A stretch of 64,000 bases of DNA from MAG-121220-bin8 sp002700465 (GTDB lineage: Bacteria > Bacteroidota > Bacteroidia > Flavobacteriales > Flavobacteriaceae): positions 434,001-498,000 of the forward strand of contig CALSTO010000001.1 of the NCBI GenBank assembly GCA_943789295.1. Direction: 5' to 3'. Below the pieces are notes generated by a model that searched no databases, was not told the origin of the DNA, and saw only the letters and a list, made by a program, of their open reading frames with translations. This document shows, piece by piece, positions 24,909 to 34,253 of this stretch (positions within the stretch are counted from its first letter, which is position 1; each line of letters starts with the position of its first letter). The position numbers and the translations under genes are program-made.

Positions 24909-25757
24909 TTGAAAGTATATTTATTTTTAATTAGTTTCTTATTTGTTAGCTGCGATTTTATAGAAAATAAACCTGATAAAGTTTTAGCTAGGTTGGGAGA
25001 TGAGTTTTATTATACATCCGATTTAATGGAAGTCTTTCCTACAGGACTTAACGAAGAAGACAGTGTGATTTTTGTTAAAAATCGTATTGACGACTGGGCG
25101 AAAGAAAAATTATTATTTAAAAAAGCTCTTGTAAATTTGGGAGATGAAAAGCAGGAAAATTTAAATCAACTAATTGAGTCTTATAAAAATGAATTGTTTT
25201 CATATGCTTATCAGGAAAAGATAGTTAAATCTGCAATGGATACTTTTATTTCATTGGAATCTGTAAAAGAATATTATAATTTGAATAAACTAAATTTTAA
25301 ACTTAATCAGGAAATAATCAATGCTAGGTATTTAAAAATAAATAGTGAAAATTATAATTTAAAAGATGTAGTTAAAAGATTCAGAAGATTTAAACAAAGT
25401 GATAAAATATTTTTAGACTCAATATCATTACAATTTTCCTCATATTATTTTAATGACTCTTTATGGATTAATAAAGATGTGTTTTTTAATAAAATACCCG
25501 AGATCAATGATAGATTAAAACAAAATATTGTTAAAAATAAGTTATTTTATAGATTACAAGATTCTTTGGAACTATATTTGATCAATATAAAAGATTATAA
25601 ACTTAAAAATGATATTGCTCCATTTGATTATATCAAATCGACTTTAAAACAAGTGCTTTTAAACAAGAAAAAACTAGAGTTTATTAGTAAATTTGAAAAC
25701 GAAATAATAGAAGATGCTCTTCAACAAAATGAATTAGAATTTTATGAAACCAATTAA
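24909..25757 (+). CDS. Lipoprotein upstream of SurA (PpiC-related, degenerate)
   Basis: Protein of 282 residues with a TTG start and a lipobox MKVYLFLISFLFVSCD, so probably a lipoprotein with Cys15. After it comes DKVLARLGDEFYYTSDLMEVFP, the typical N-terminal helix-hairpin of SurA/PpiC chaperones, and a helical C-terminal part; I see no catalytic parvulin motif, so it is likely a chaperone without isomerase activity. It overlaps the next gene (SurA-like) by 14 bases. The layout guaB, PpiC-like, SurA-like is common in flavobacteria. TTG as start is odd but the lipobox supports it. Confidence 0.7.
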   Translation: MKVYLFLISFLFVSCDFIENKPDKVLARLGDEFYYTSDLMEVFPTGLNEEDSVIFVKNRIDDWAKEKLLFKKALVNLGDEKQENLNQLIESYKNELFSYAYQEKIVKSAMDTFISLESVKEYYNLNKLNFKLNQEIINARYLKINSENYNLKDVVKRFRRFKQSDKIFLDSISLQFSSYYFNDSLWINKDVFFNKIPEINDRLKQNIVKNKLFYRLQDSLELYLINIKDYKLKNDIAPFDYIKSTLKQVLLNKKKLEFISKFENEIIEDALQQNELEFYETN

Positions 25758-27120
25758 TAATTACTTTTTAATAATTTTATTTTTTACTACTATCGGATTT
25801 AGTCAAGAAACAGAGAGTAATAATTTTCTGACAAAAATCAAGATTGATGGAGTTTCAGCTGTAGTTGGTGATTACGTTATTTTAGAATCTGATGTCGATA
25901 AAACACTTATTGACCTTCAATCTCAAGGTGTATCAACTCAAAATATTACAAGATGTAGTCTATTAGGAAAGTTAATGGAAGATAAACTTTATGCTCACCA
26001 TGCCGAGCAAGATAGTTTACAGGTTGATAATAATTCTATTTATTCCTACGTAGACAGAACTATAGATTATTTTGTTGATCAAATTGGAAGCATTGAGAAA
26101 GTTCTTGAATTTTATAAAAAAAATGATGAACAAGTTTTTAGATCAGAATTATTTGAAATAAATAAAGTTAGACAACTCTCAGAGCTTATGCAGAACAAAA
26201 TAGTTGAAGAAATTGAAATTACACCAGATGAAGTTCGACAATTCTTTTATTCTATTCCTAAATATGAAAGACCAGTTTTTGGAGCTGAATTAGAATTAGC
26301 TCAAATTGTTATAAATCCAAAAGTTTCTGATGATGAAAAGAATAAAGTTATTAGAAGATTAGAAACTATAAAGAACGATATTGTAGTAAACGGTTCATCA
26401 TTTGCAACAAAGGCAATTTTGTACTCTCAAGATCCTGGATCTAGAGCAACTGGTGGTATGTATACTTTAAATAGAAATAGACCAACAATGCATAAAGAAT
26501 TTAGAGATGCAGTCTACAGGTTAAGGGAGGGTGAAGTCTCCGATCCTTTCGAAACTGAAAGCGGTTGGCATATTGTAAAAGTTGAAAAAATAAGAGGACA
26601 AGAAGTTGATGCTCGACATATACTATTAATTCCAGATGTTTCCAATGAAGCCATTATTGAAGCTAAAAGAACTATTGATTTAATTAGAAAAAGAATTGTC
26701 GATGGTGAACTGACATTCACTGAAGCAGCTAAAGAGCTTTCTGATGAAATTGAGACTAAAAGTAATGGAGGTGTTTTAATCAACCCAACAACAGGAGACA
26801 CTCGTTTTGAGTTAACAAAAATGGATCCAGTACTATACAGTCAAGCACAGAGATTAAAGGATAATGAAATATCAATGCCGTTATTAGATGAAGATCAGAG
26901 AGGTGTGAAAAAATATAAAATATTAAAAGTCAGCAATAGATTTGATGAGCACATTGCAGACTATTCTCAGGATTTTATAAAAATTAAAGAATTAGCTCTC
27001 AAAGAAAAACAACTTAAAAGAATTCAAAGTTGGATGATAGAGAAAATCGAGGATACATACATTAACATTAATAAAGACAATCAAGATTGTAATTTCACAA
27101 ATAAATGGGTAAAAAATTAA
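25744..27120 (+). CDS. SurA-like periplasmic peptidyl-prolyl isomerase
   Basis: Periplasmic chaperone/PPIase of 458 residues guiding outer-membrane proteins. Signal peptide MKPINNYFLIILFFTTIGFSQ, then KIDGVSAVVGDYVILESDV (SurA N-domain). Two parvulin domains: one around ELAQIVINPKVSDDEK... SFATKAILYSQDPGSRATGGMYTLNRN...FETESGWHIVKVEKIRGQE, and a second beginning DARHILLIPDVS...TFTEAAKELSDEIETKSNGG. The pairing of SurA N-domain and two rotamase domains is diagnostic. It overlaps the lipoprotein gene upstream and the CcsBA gene downstream (16 bases), so this is a tight operon of envelope biogenesis genes. Confidence 0.92.
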   Translation: MKPINNYFLIILFFTTIGFSQETESNNFLTKIKIDGVSAVVGDYVILESDVDKTLIDLQSQGVSTQNITRCSLLGKLMEDKLYAHHAEQDSLQVDNNSIYSYVDRTIDYFVDQIGSIEKVLEFYKKNDEQVFRSELFEINKVRQLSELMQNKIVEEIEITPDEVRQFFYSIPKYERPVFGAELELAQIVINPKVSDDEKNKVIRRLETIKNDIVVNGSSFATKAILYSQDPGSRATGGMYTLNRNRPTMHKEFRDAVYRLREGEVSDPFETESGWHIVKVEKIRGQEVDARHILLIPDVSNEAIIEAKRTIDLIRKRIVDGELTFTEAAKELSDEIETKSNGGVLINPTTGDTRFELTKMDPVLYSQAQRLKDNEISMPLLDEDQRGVKKYKILKVSNRFDEHIADYSQDFIKIKELALKEKQLKRIQSWMIEKIEDTYININKDNQDCNFTNKWVKN

Positions 27121-30100
27121 TTTCTTTTCTAATATCAACCCGACTTACTGCCTTTTTATTTATTGTTTATGCATTAGCCATGGCAATAGGAACTTTTATT
27201 GAAAATGATTATGGAACGGTAACAGCTAAAATTTTGATTTATAATGCTACTTGGTTTGAACTTATTTTAGTAGTTTTTGTAATAAACTTTTCTTTTAATA
27301 TTAAAAGATACAATCTTTTAAAGTTTAATAAATGGCCAGTTTTAATGCTTCACATTTCTTGGATTTTAATAATATTGGGAGCTGGTGTTACAAGATATAT
27401 AGGATATGAAGGTGTAATGCCAATAAGAGAAAACACGTCTTCAAATACATTCCTCTCTGAAAAAACTTATTTAACAGCTATTGTAGATGGAGAAATTGAT
27501 GGTGTAGTAAACAGAAGAATGTTACAAGATGACTTTTTATTTTCTGAATTCACAAACAATAATTTCAGTTGGAATTATGATCTAAAAGGTCAGGATTTCA
27601 CGATTGAATATATAGATTTTATTGAAAATGCTAAAGAAGGATTAGTTGAAGATGAAAGTGGTGAAAAATATTTGAAAATTGTAGAGGCAAGTAAAGGTAA
27701 TAGGCACGAACACTTCCTTAAATTTGGTGAAGTGACTAGTGTTCACAATATATTATTTGCTTTAAATAAGCCAACTGAAGGAGCTATAAATATAAGTGAT
27801 TATGATGGTGATTTAATTATTAACAGTCCGTTTGATGGAGATTTTATGCGTATGGCAGATCAAATGCAAGGAGATCTTAAACAAAACACGGATCAAGTAT
27901 TACAATTAAGATCATTATACAACACTGCTGGATTACAATTTGTTTTTCCAAATCCCGTGATTAATGGAAGATTTGAAATCATTAAATCTGATGAGGAAAC
28001 ACAACAAGATGGTTTGTTTTTAAGAGTTTCATCAAACGGAGATTCCAAAGATATTGGGTTGCTAGGAGCTAAGGGAATTGTTAATGATCCAAAAAAAATA
28101 GAAGTTGGGGGTTTAGAATTTTTATTAAAATATGGTTCTCTTGAAAATAAGTTACCGTTTGCAATTAAGCTAAATGATTTTATAGCTGAAAAATATCCGG
28201 GAACAGAAAAAAGTTACAGTAGTTTCATGAGTAAGGTTACTGTAATTGATGAAGATACATTTGATTATGATATTTATATGAATCATATTTTGAATCATTC
28301 TGGTTTTAGATTCTTTCAAGCTAGTTTTGATCCTGATGAAAAGGGTACTGTTCTTTCTGTAAACCATGATTATTTTGGTACATTAATTACTTACATTGGT
28401 TATTTTTTACTTTACATCGGTTTATTGGGAATTATGTTCTTTGGAAAAACTCGGTTTAAAGATTTAGCTAAACAACTTGAAAAAGTTAAAATAAAGAAAC
28501 AAAATTTAACACTGATATTTGTTTTATTTTCAAGTTTAGTTTTTTCACAAGACTTGCATGATCATCAACAAAAAATCAATTTAAAGCAGATTGATTCTAT
28601 TATAATTAATAATCCTATCGATAAATTACATGCTGCTGAGTTTGGTAGTTTAGTTATACAAGACTCTGGTGGAAGGATGAAGCCACTAAATACTTTTGCT
28701 TCCGAAATTTTAAGAAAGGTTAGTTATTCTGATTCTTATAAAAATTTAAATGCTGATCAATTTTTGTTATCTATTACTAAAGATCCTTTACTTTGGTATA
28801 ATGTTCCAATTATATATTTAAAAAGAGGGAACGATAGTTTGCGTAAAATTATTGGAAGAAATAATAAAGATAAATACGCTGCTTTTGTTGATTTCTTTGA
28901 TGAGAAAGGAAATTATAAAATTGCTAAGCAGCTTGAAAGATCTTATAAATCTGCGTTGCCTAACGCGTTTGAAAAAGACTTTATAGAAACTGACAGAAAA
29001 GTTAATTTATTGTTTTCAGCTTTAGATGGAAAAATTTTAACAATTTTTCCAATTCCAAATGATGTAAATAATAAGTGGGTTTCTTTTAAAGATTTAAATA
29101 CTAACGATTTTAAGGGAATAGATTCATTATATGTTAAAAATATTTTACCACTTTATATTGGGTCGTTAAAGAATGACGTAGAAATTAATGATTATGCAAA
29201 TTCAACTAAAATCTTAGAAAGTATAAAAGGCTTTCAAAACAAGTATGGTTCCTCAGTATTACCCTCGGAAGATAAAATAAACGCAGAAATCTTGTATAAT
29301 AAGTATGATATATTTAGAAGTTTATTTAGTTGGTACATGTATGTTGGAGCTTTCATGTTTATTTTTCTAATATTTCAAATTTTTAACGATAAAAAGTTTT
29401 TAAATTATCTTATTGTTATTTCAAAGTATTCTATTGTTTTACTATTTGTTATACACACTTTAGGATTAATTGCACGATGGTATATTTCTGGTCATGCTCC
29501 CTGGAGTGATGCATATGAATCAATGATTTATTTAGCATGGGCCACTGTTGGAATCGGATTAGCTTTTGGAAGGAAATCTGATTTAACTTTAGCTTCAACC
29601 TCTTTTGTTGCTGCTATGATTTTGATGATTTCTCATTGGAACTGGATGGATCCTGAAATTGCAAATTTAGTACCTGTTTTAGATAGTTATTGGCTAATGA
29701 TTCATGTTTCAGTTATAGTTGGAAGTTACGGTCCATTAACACTTGGGATGATACTTGGTATTGTTTCTTTGTTTCTTATTTTAATTACAAATGATAAGAA
29801 CAAGAAAAAAATCGATTTAAACTTAAAAGAGTTAACCATTATTAATGAGTTAACAATAACTGTAGGTTTAATAATGCTTACAATTGGTAATTTTCTTGGA
29901 GGCCAATGGGCTAATGAAAGTTGGGGGAGATATTGGGGATGGGACCCTAAGGAAACATGGGCATTAATCAGTATTATGATTTATGCTTTTATCTTACACA
30001 TGCGTTTAATTCCAGGATTAAGAGGAAAATGGATTTTCAATTTAATGTCAATAATTGCATACGCTAGTATTTTAATGACTTATTTTGGTGTTAATTTTTA

Positions 30101-30230
30101 CTTATCTGGATTACATTCGTATGCAAGTGGTGATAAAATAATTACACCTGATTTTGTATACTATTCTGCTCTTTTTGTATTTATTCTTGGTTTTGCTTCT
30201 TATTTCAAACACAAGAAATATTTTAAGTAA
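27105..30230 (+). CDS. Cytochrome c biogenesis protein CcsBA (ResB-ResC fusion)
   Basis: System II cytochrome c synthase of 1041 residues, exporting heme and attaching it to CxxCH in the periplasm. The N-terminal half is ResB/CcsB-like: four helices with a large periplasmic domain (about residues 60-430). A middle periplasmic segment (HDHQQKINLKQ..., about 480-740) is followed by the ResC/CcsA half with the tryptophan-rich motif WGRYWGWDPKETWALISIMIYAFILHMRLIPG near residues 940-970 and conserved His residues on its flanks. A fused CcsBA of about 1000 residues is the norm in Bacteroidota. It overlaps the SurA-like gene by 16 bases. Confidence 0.95.
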   Translation: MGKKLISFLISTRLTAFLFIVYALAMAIGTFIENDYGTVTAKILIYNATWFELILVVFVINFSFNIKRYNLLKFNKWPVLMLHISWILIILGAGVTRYIGYEGVMPIRENTSSNTFLSEKTYLTAIVDGEIDGVVNRRMLQDDFLFSEFTNNNFSWNYDLKGQDFTIEYIDFIENAKEGLVEDESGEKYLKIVEASKGNRHEHFLKFGEVTSVHNILFALNKPTEGAINISDYDGDLIINSPFDGDFMRMADQMQGDLKQNTDQVLQLRSLYNTAGLQFVFPNPVINGRFEIIKSDEETQQDGLFLRVSSNGDSKDIGLLGAKGIVNDPKKIEVGGLEFLLKYGSLENKLPFAIKLNDFIAEKYPGTEKSYSSFMSKVTVIDEDTFDYDIYMNHILNHSGFRFFQASFDPDEKGTVLSVNHDYFGTLITYIGYFLLYIGLLGIMFFGKTRFKDLAKQLEKVKIKKQNLTLIFVLFSSLVFSQDLHDHQQKINLKQIDSIIINNPIDKLHAAEFGSLVIQDSGGRMKPLNTFASEILRKVSYSDSYKNLNADQFLLSITKDPLLWYNVPIIYLKRGNDSLRKIIGRNNKDKYAAFVDFFDEKGNYKIAKQLERSYKSALPNAFEKDFIETDRKVNLLFSALDGKILTIFPIPNDVNNKWVSFKDLNTNDFKGIDSLYVKNILPLYIGSLKNDVEINDYANSTKILESIKGFQNKYGSSVLPSEDKINAEILYNKYDIFRSLFSWYMYVGAFMFIFLIFQIFNDKKFLNYLIVISKYSIVLLFVIHTLGLIARWYISGHAPWSDAYESMIYLAWATVGIGLAFGRKSDLTLASTSFVAAMILMISHWNWMDPEIANLVPVLDSYWLMIHVSVIVGSYGPLTLGMILGIVSLFLILITNDKNKKKIDLNLKELTIINELTITVGLIMLTIGNFLGGQWANESWGRYWGWDPKETWALISIMIYAFILHMRLIPGLRGKWIFNLMSIIAYASILMTYFGVNFYLSGLHSYASGDKIITPDFVYYSALFVFILGFASYFKHKKYFK

Positions 30231-30289
30231 TTTAACTTTATTTTTAGATTATATTATTTAAAAGGCATCATATTTGCGTGTAATAAATT

Positions 30290-30934
30290 ATGAAATTTAA
30301 TTTTTTTTTAAATAGCATAAAATCAATTAGAATTAATCTTATTTTTTTTCTAACTATTTCCCTTGTTAGCTATTCTCAAATTGAAAATTCAAAAAGAAAA
30401 ATTGAACTTTTACCACCAGCTTCAGCAGCTATAAAAAAATTAGATATAACTCCCACAAATCCTAATTATTTTTCCTTAAAGAAAAAAGAAAAATCTTCGA
30501 CAGTAAAGAGATTAGACAAAAAAGAAAATTTTTTAAATCCTGGTGATATTTATTTGAAAAAATTAAATAGAGAAAAAGACAAGAAACCAAATGATTACAA
30601 TAAGGGTGCATATTTAGGAGATGTTTCTACTGGCTCAAGCTACGTAAATATATTATGTAGAGACTTCGAATATGTCGACGGAGACAGAGTAAGAATTTCT
30701 GTAAATGATTCTATAGTTATTTATAATTTGTATTTAGAATCTACTTTTTCTGGATTTAAACTACCACTTTCTAAAGGCTTTAATAAAATTGATTTTACTG
30801 CTTTAAATCAAGGTAGTTCTGGACCAAATACAGCTGAATTAAGAGTCTTTGATGATTCTAATTCTTTAATATCTTCTAACCAGTGGAATCTTTCTACAGG
30901 AGCTAAAGCCACATTTATTGTTGTTAAAAAATAA
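30290..30934 (+). CDS. Hypothetical secreted protein
   Basis: Protein of 214 residues with a long N-terminal signal sequence (SIRINLIFFLTISLVSYSQ). A lysine-rich low-complexity region (about residues 60-110) leads to a beta-rich C-terminal domain, GSSYVNILCRDFEYVDGDRVRISVNDSIVIYNLYLESTFSGFKLPLSKGFNKIDFTALNQGSSGPNTAELRV, that looks like a small beta-sandwich. I recall such proteins as flavobacterial secreted proteins of unknown function. It is transcribed alone; a CATATTTG element at about 30270 is one base off the -7 consensus. Confidence 0.65.
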   Translation: MKFNFFLNSIKSIRINLIFFLTISLVSYSQIENSKRKIELLPPASAAIKKLDITPTNPNYFSLKKKEKSSTVKRLDKKENFLNPGDIYLKKLNREKDKKPNDYNKGAYLGDVSTGSSYVNILCRDFEYVDGDRVRISVNDSIVIYNLYLESTFSGFKLPLSKGFNKIDFTALNQGSSGPNTAELRVFDDSNSLISSNQWNLSTGAKATFIVVKK

Positions 30935-31004
30935 TTAACGTTCTTAAAAGAATGTTTTTTTTAAAATATTTTATATTTTAGTATTATTAATCAAATATAA
31001 TATT

Positions 31005-31932
31005 ATGAAAAAAATTACATTTATGTTAATAGCACTGATAACATTTTCTGTTAGTGCTCAGAAAAAAAAGAAGAATGGAACTGTTTACGTTGATCATCCA
31101 GGAATTGATTTGGTTGAATCTTTTCAAAATGCTTGGTTTCAGTGGTGATATTGGATAAAGCTACATCTTTTTGTCTGAAGATTTCAGAATTTTCAACTGG
31201 AGTCGGATTAATAAAGAATGCTAAAGGTTGGACTAAACAGCTATCATTGTGGAAATATGACATGGTGGGTAAATAATATGGATCTATTTTCAAATAGAAG
31301 ATCGAAGGTGCATATCCTGATGCTATTGAATATAAAGAAGGGAATCACTTGGGTTCAACTTGGGATCATTTATATGGTGTTAATAAAACACTGGAGCTAA
31401 ATTTGATGCTCCATATTCATAGATTATATTTCGTTAGTAAGATAATACAATAATTAAAGCAGTTCAAGAATATACATATGACAGCTCAGCTTTATAAATA
31501 TGCGTGATTCTTAGCTGAAAGAGAAAATGGTACTATATATATTAATCATGAAAATATTAATACTGTTAGAAGCTTAATGTATGCATTTGCAAACGGAGAT
31601 GTAGATAAAGCTTTTAGTTTCTTTCACGAAAATGCTAATTATGTTGATATCTAACGAATCAAAAGGAATGAATGAAGATGAAATTAGAGCTAGAGATGCA
31701 AAATTACTTTCTGGATGGACAATTACTTCACTTGACGAAACTGGATATCCTGATTACCTTGAGTATGATTGGAGAGATTCAAAAGTAGTTCAGTCTTGGT
31801 GGAATTTCACAATGGTTAGACAATCAGATAATAAAAAAGTTATAGTTCCTGTTTTTTATTTAGATGATTTTGATGAATGATGGTAAAATAACTCAAAGAA
31901 ATGCATATTGGAATGCATCTTTATTGAAATAA
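31005..31932 (+). pseudogene. Secreted SnoaL/NTF2-like protein, multiply disrupted
   Basis: The first frame gives MKKITFMLIALITFSVSAQ, a signal peptide, then TVYVDHPGIDLVESFQNAWF and hits TGA at 31146. Homologous-looking pieces continue in shifting frames: EGAYPDAIEYKEGNHL (about 31300-31350), WDHLYGVNK (about 31365-31390), ERENGTIYINHENINTVRSLMYAFANGDVDKAFSFFHENANYVDI (about 31520-31653), then a clean stretch of 82 residues (31632-31880) and a last shift near 31875 before the end ...RNAYWNASLLK. The pattern of NTF2-like domains (SLMYAFANGDVDKAFSFFHENANYVD) is clear, probably twice in the protein. Several indels within about 900 bases, unlike the rest of the window, indicate a decaying gene or a locally poor consensus. 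Confidence 0.8.
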
Positions 31933-31949
31933 AAAAATAATTATTAATA

Positions 31950-31979
31950 AAAAAGCCTCGATATTATCGAGGCTTTTTT
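31950..31979. terminator. Bidirectional intrinsic terminator
   Basis: AAAAAGCCTCGATA / TATCGAGGCTTTTT, a perfect stem between the disrupted SnoaL-like gene (+) and the carboxyltransferase gene (-). It ends the large leftward operon that begins at 42.7 kb. Confidence 0.9.
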
Positions 31980-31980
31980 A

Positions 31981-33534
31981 TTACCATGAATCTATAGTTT
32001 TTTTACTATTAATTTCTTTAGGACTATAACTATTTAAAGCATCTGAAATTCTATCTCTGGTATGTGATGGATCAATAACTTCATCAATTTCCATAGTTGA
32101 TGCTGCATTTATGGCTTTTCCTCTGCTGTAAGCCTCCTTTACTAATTTATTATAAAGTTTATCTCTTTCTTTTTTAGATTTTGTATTGTCTAATTCTTTT
32201 TTATATCCAAGTTCAACACTAGCTTCTAAACCCATCGGGCCAAATTCTCCAGTTTGCCAACTAATTGTTATATAAGATTCATGAAAATTACCACCAGCCA
32301 TTGCCATTGCACCAAGGCCGTAGGCTTTTCTAAGTATTATGGTTATGATCGGAATATTTAAGTTAGCTCCATTTATAAAAAATCTAGATGTCTTTCTTAC
32401 TAGTGCTAGTTTTTCGTGAGTTGGTCCTACCATAAATCCTGGAGTATCACAAAATGATATTAGTGGTAAATTAAAAGCGTCACATAATTGCATAAATCTT
32501 GAAGCTTTTTCAGATGCATCACTATCAATTGCTCCTCCAAGATGTTTAGTGCTATTGGCAATGATACCAACTGCTTTTCCTTCAATTCTAGCAAGTGAGG
32601 TTATCATATTTTTTGCAAACCCTCCTCTTAATTCTAAAACGGAATTTTCATCAAAAATACATTCAAGTATTTTTGTCACATCATAGGCGTATTTTCTGTC
32701 TTCAGGAATTAAATCATGAATTTGATTTTGATTTCCAGTTTTCCATTTTAAGTTATTTCCTTGAAAATAGGAGAGATATAATTTTACTTTTTCTACTGCT
32801 TCTTTTTCATTTTCAACTAATATATCTATTACTCCATTTTCATATTGAATTTTTGATGGTCCAATTTCGCTAGCTTTAAAATCTCCCAAACCACCTTCTC
32901 TTATCATCGCTGGACCTGCCATTCCAATAGAACTGTTTTTAGTTGCTATTATTATATCTGAACAACCAGCTATTGCAGCATTTCCTGCGAAGCAATTTCC
33001 TGAAACAATAGAAATCCTTGGTACTTTACCACTTAGTTTTGCATATTCTGTCCATGTTGGAAGATCTAACCCACCGGAATTAATAGCATCGAAATCTACA
33101 TCCCCAGGTCTTCCACCACCACCTTCAACAAAAAATACTATGGGCAGATTCCCTTTTTTAGCAATTGAAATTAATCTGTCGGTTTTTTTATGATTAAAGC
33201 CTCCTTGAGTTCCTGCAAGAACCATATAATCATAGCTCATTACACAACATTTTGAAATTTTTTCTCCAAATGCTTTTCCGTTAATATTTCCAATACCAGC
33301 TACTAAACCATCAGCAGGTGTTTTTTCAATCAATTCTTCTTTTGATAATCTTTTGGTTTGTCCAGCTATAATTAAAGAGCCTAATTCATTAAATGAATCT
33401 TTGTCACACAAATCGTCAATATTTTCTCTTGCAGTTCTACTTCCTTTACCATGTCTTTTTTTTACAGATTCAGATCTATTTTCATCTTTAAGGAATTCTT
33501 TTCTTTTGTAAAATTCGTCTAAATCTTTTCTCAT
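31981..33534 (-). CDS. Acyl-CoA carboxylase carboxyltransferase (beta) subunit
   Basis: Biotin-dependent carboxyltransferase of 517 residues acting on an acyl-CoA (propionyl, methylcrotonyl or similar). The N-terminal CT half contains KKRHGKGSRTARENIDDL, FVEGGGGRPGD and SGNCFAGNAAIAGCSDIIIA; the C-terminal half has PLISFCDTPGFMVGP and ILRKAYGLGAMAMAGGNFHESYITISWQTGEFGPMGLEASVELG. The crotonase-fold oxyanion Gly motifs are intact. No biotin carboxylase or biotin-carrier gene is nearby, so the partner must come from elsewhere. It is the last gene of the leftward operon (acyl-CoA dehydrogenases, SDRs, kinase, phosphatase). Exact acyl substrate is undetermined; a leucine or isoprenoid pathway is one option. 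Confidence 0.88.
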   Translation of the reverse strand: MRKDLDEFYKRKEFLKDENRSESVKKRHGKGSRTARENIDDLCDKDSFNELGSLIIAGQTKRLSKEELIEKTPADGLVAGIGNINGKAFGEKISKCCVMSYDYMVLAGTQGGFNHKKTDRLISIAKKGNLPIVFFVEGGGGRPGDVDFDAINSGGLDLPTWTEYAKLSGKVPRISIVSGNCFAGNAAIAGCSDIIIATKNSSIGMAGPAMIREGGLGDFKASEIGPSKIQYENGVIDILVENEKEAVEKVKLYLSYFQGNNLKWKTGNQNQIHDLIPEDRKYAYDVTKILECIFDENSVLELRGGFAKNMITSLARIEGKAVGIIANSTKHLGGAIDSDASEKASRFMQLCDAFNLPLISFCDTPGFMVGPTHEKLALVRKTSRFFINGANLNIPIITIILRKAYGLGAMAMAGGNFHESYITISWQTGEFGPMGLEASVELGYKKELDNTKSKKERDKLYNKLVKEAYSRGKAINAASTMEIDEVIDPSHTRDRISDALNSYSPKEINSKKTIDSW

Positions 33535-33542
33535 TTTTTATA

Positions 33543-34253
33543 TTATACAAAGGTTATCATATCATCTTTTAAATGAGGTAATTCATTGAAAGTTAAAAGA
33601 TTTGTTTCATTATTTGAATATAGTAGGGTGGAGAATGATGTATTTCTCACAGAAAAATTCAAATCAGCAACTACTAATTCATTATTTAACTTTAAAACGT
33701 CTCCAATTATAGAACTTATTGTACCACCTGATGAAAATACTGCGATTTGTTCTCCTTTTTTAATATCCTTAGTTATATGTTTTATTGCATTTATTGAATT
33801 TTTTCTGAACTCAGACCATGGAATTATTCCTTCAATAATAATTTCATTATTAACCCATTTGTGTAAAAAATATTTAAATCCCAACATCATGTAAGAATGT
33901 TTTTTTTCTGGATTTTTCATGAATTTTTCTTTTAACGATTTCAGATATTTATCTTCAATCATCTTTGGCATTTCTATTTTCATTGCGTCAGTAGCTTGAT
34001 GCTCATTAAGACCTTCTAAAATAGTAGGTAAAGGCATATTTAATCCAATATTTTTATATTGTTTGGCTACAATTTCTTGAGTATGTTTTTGCCTTTGCAA
34101 GTTACCAACGTAAACTTTATCAAAAACAAGTTTTTCTTTACATAAAAATTTACCCAATTCTGCGGCTTGTGATTCACCCTTTGGGGATAATACATCATAA
34201 TTTGCTTTTCCTATCGAAGCTTGAGCGTGTCTAAATAAATATATTTTACTCAT
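33543..34253 (-). CDS. Histidine phosphatase family protein
   Basis: Phosphoglycerate-mutase-like phosphatase of 236 residues. The start MSKIYLFRHAQASIGKANYDVLSPKG holds the catalytic RH motif (Arg8, His9), in RHA rather than RHG form; AVFSSGGTISSIIGDVL near residues 172-188 carries Ser-Gly-Gly where the second catalytic His (often SHGG) is usual, so activity may be altered. It sits between the APH-type kinase gene, with an overlapping start/stop, and the carboxyltransferase. Phosphate handling near a 4-hydroxyacyl kinase pair would be sensible, but the missing His makes this uncertain. Confidence 0.8.
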   Translation of the reverse strand: MSKIYLFRHAQASIGKANYDVLSPKGESQAAELGKFLCKEKLVFDKVYVGNLQRQKHTQEIVAKQYKNIGLNMPLPTILEGLNEHQATDAMKIEMPKMIEDKYLKSLKEKFMKNPEKKHSYMMLGFKYFLHKWVNNEIIIEGIIPWSEFRKNSINAIKHITKDIKKGEQIAVFSSGGTISSIIGDVLKLNNELVVADLNFSVRNTSFSTLLYSNNETNLLTFNELPHLKDDMITFV

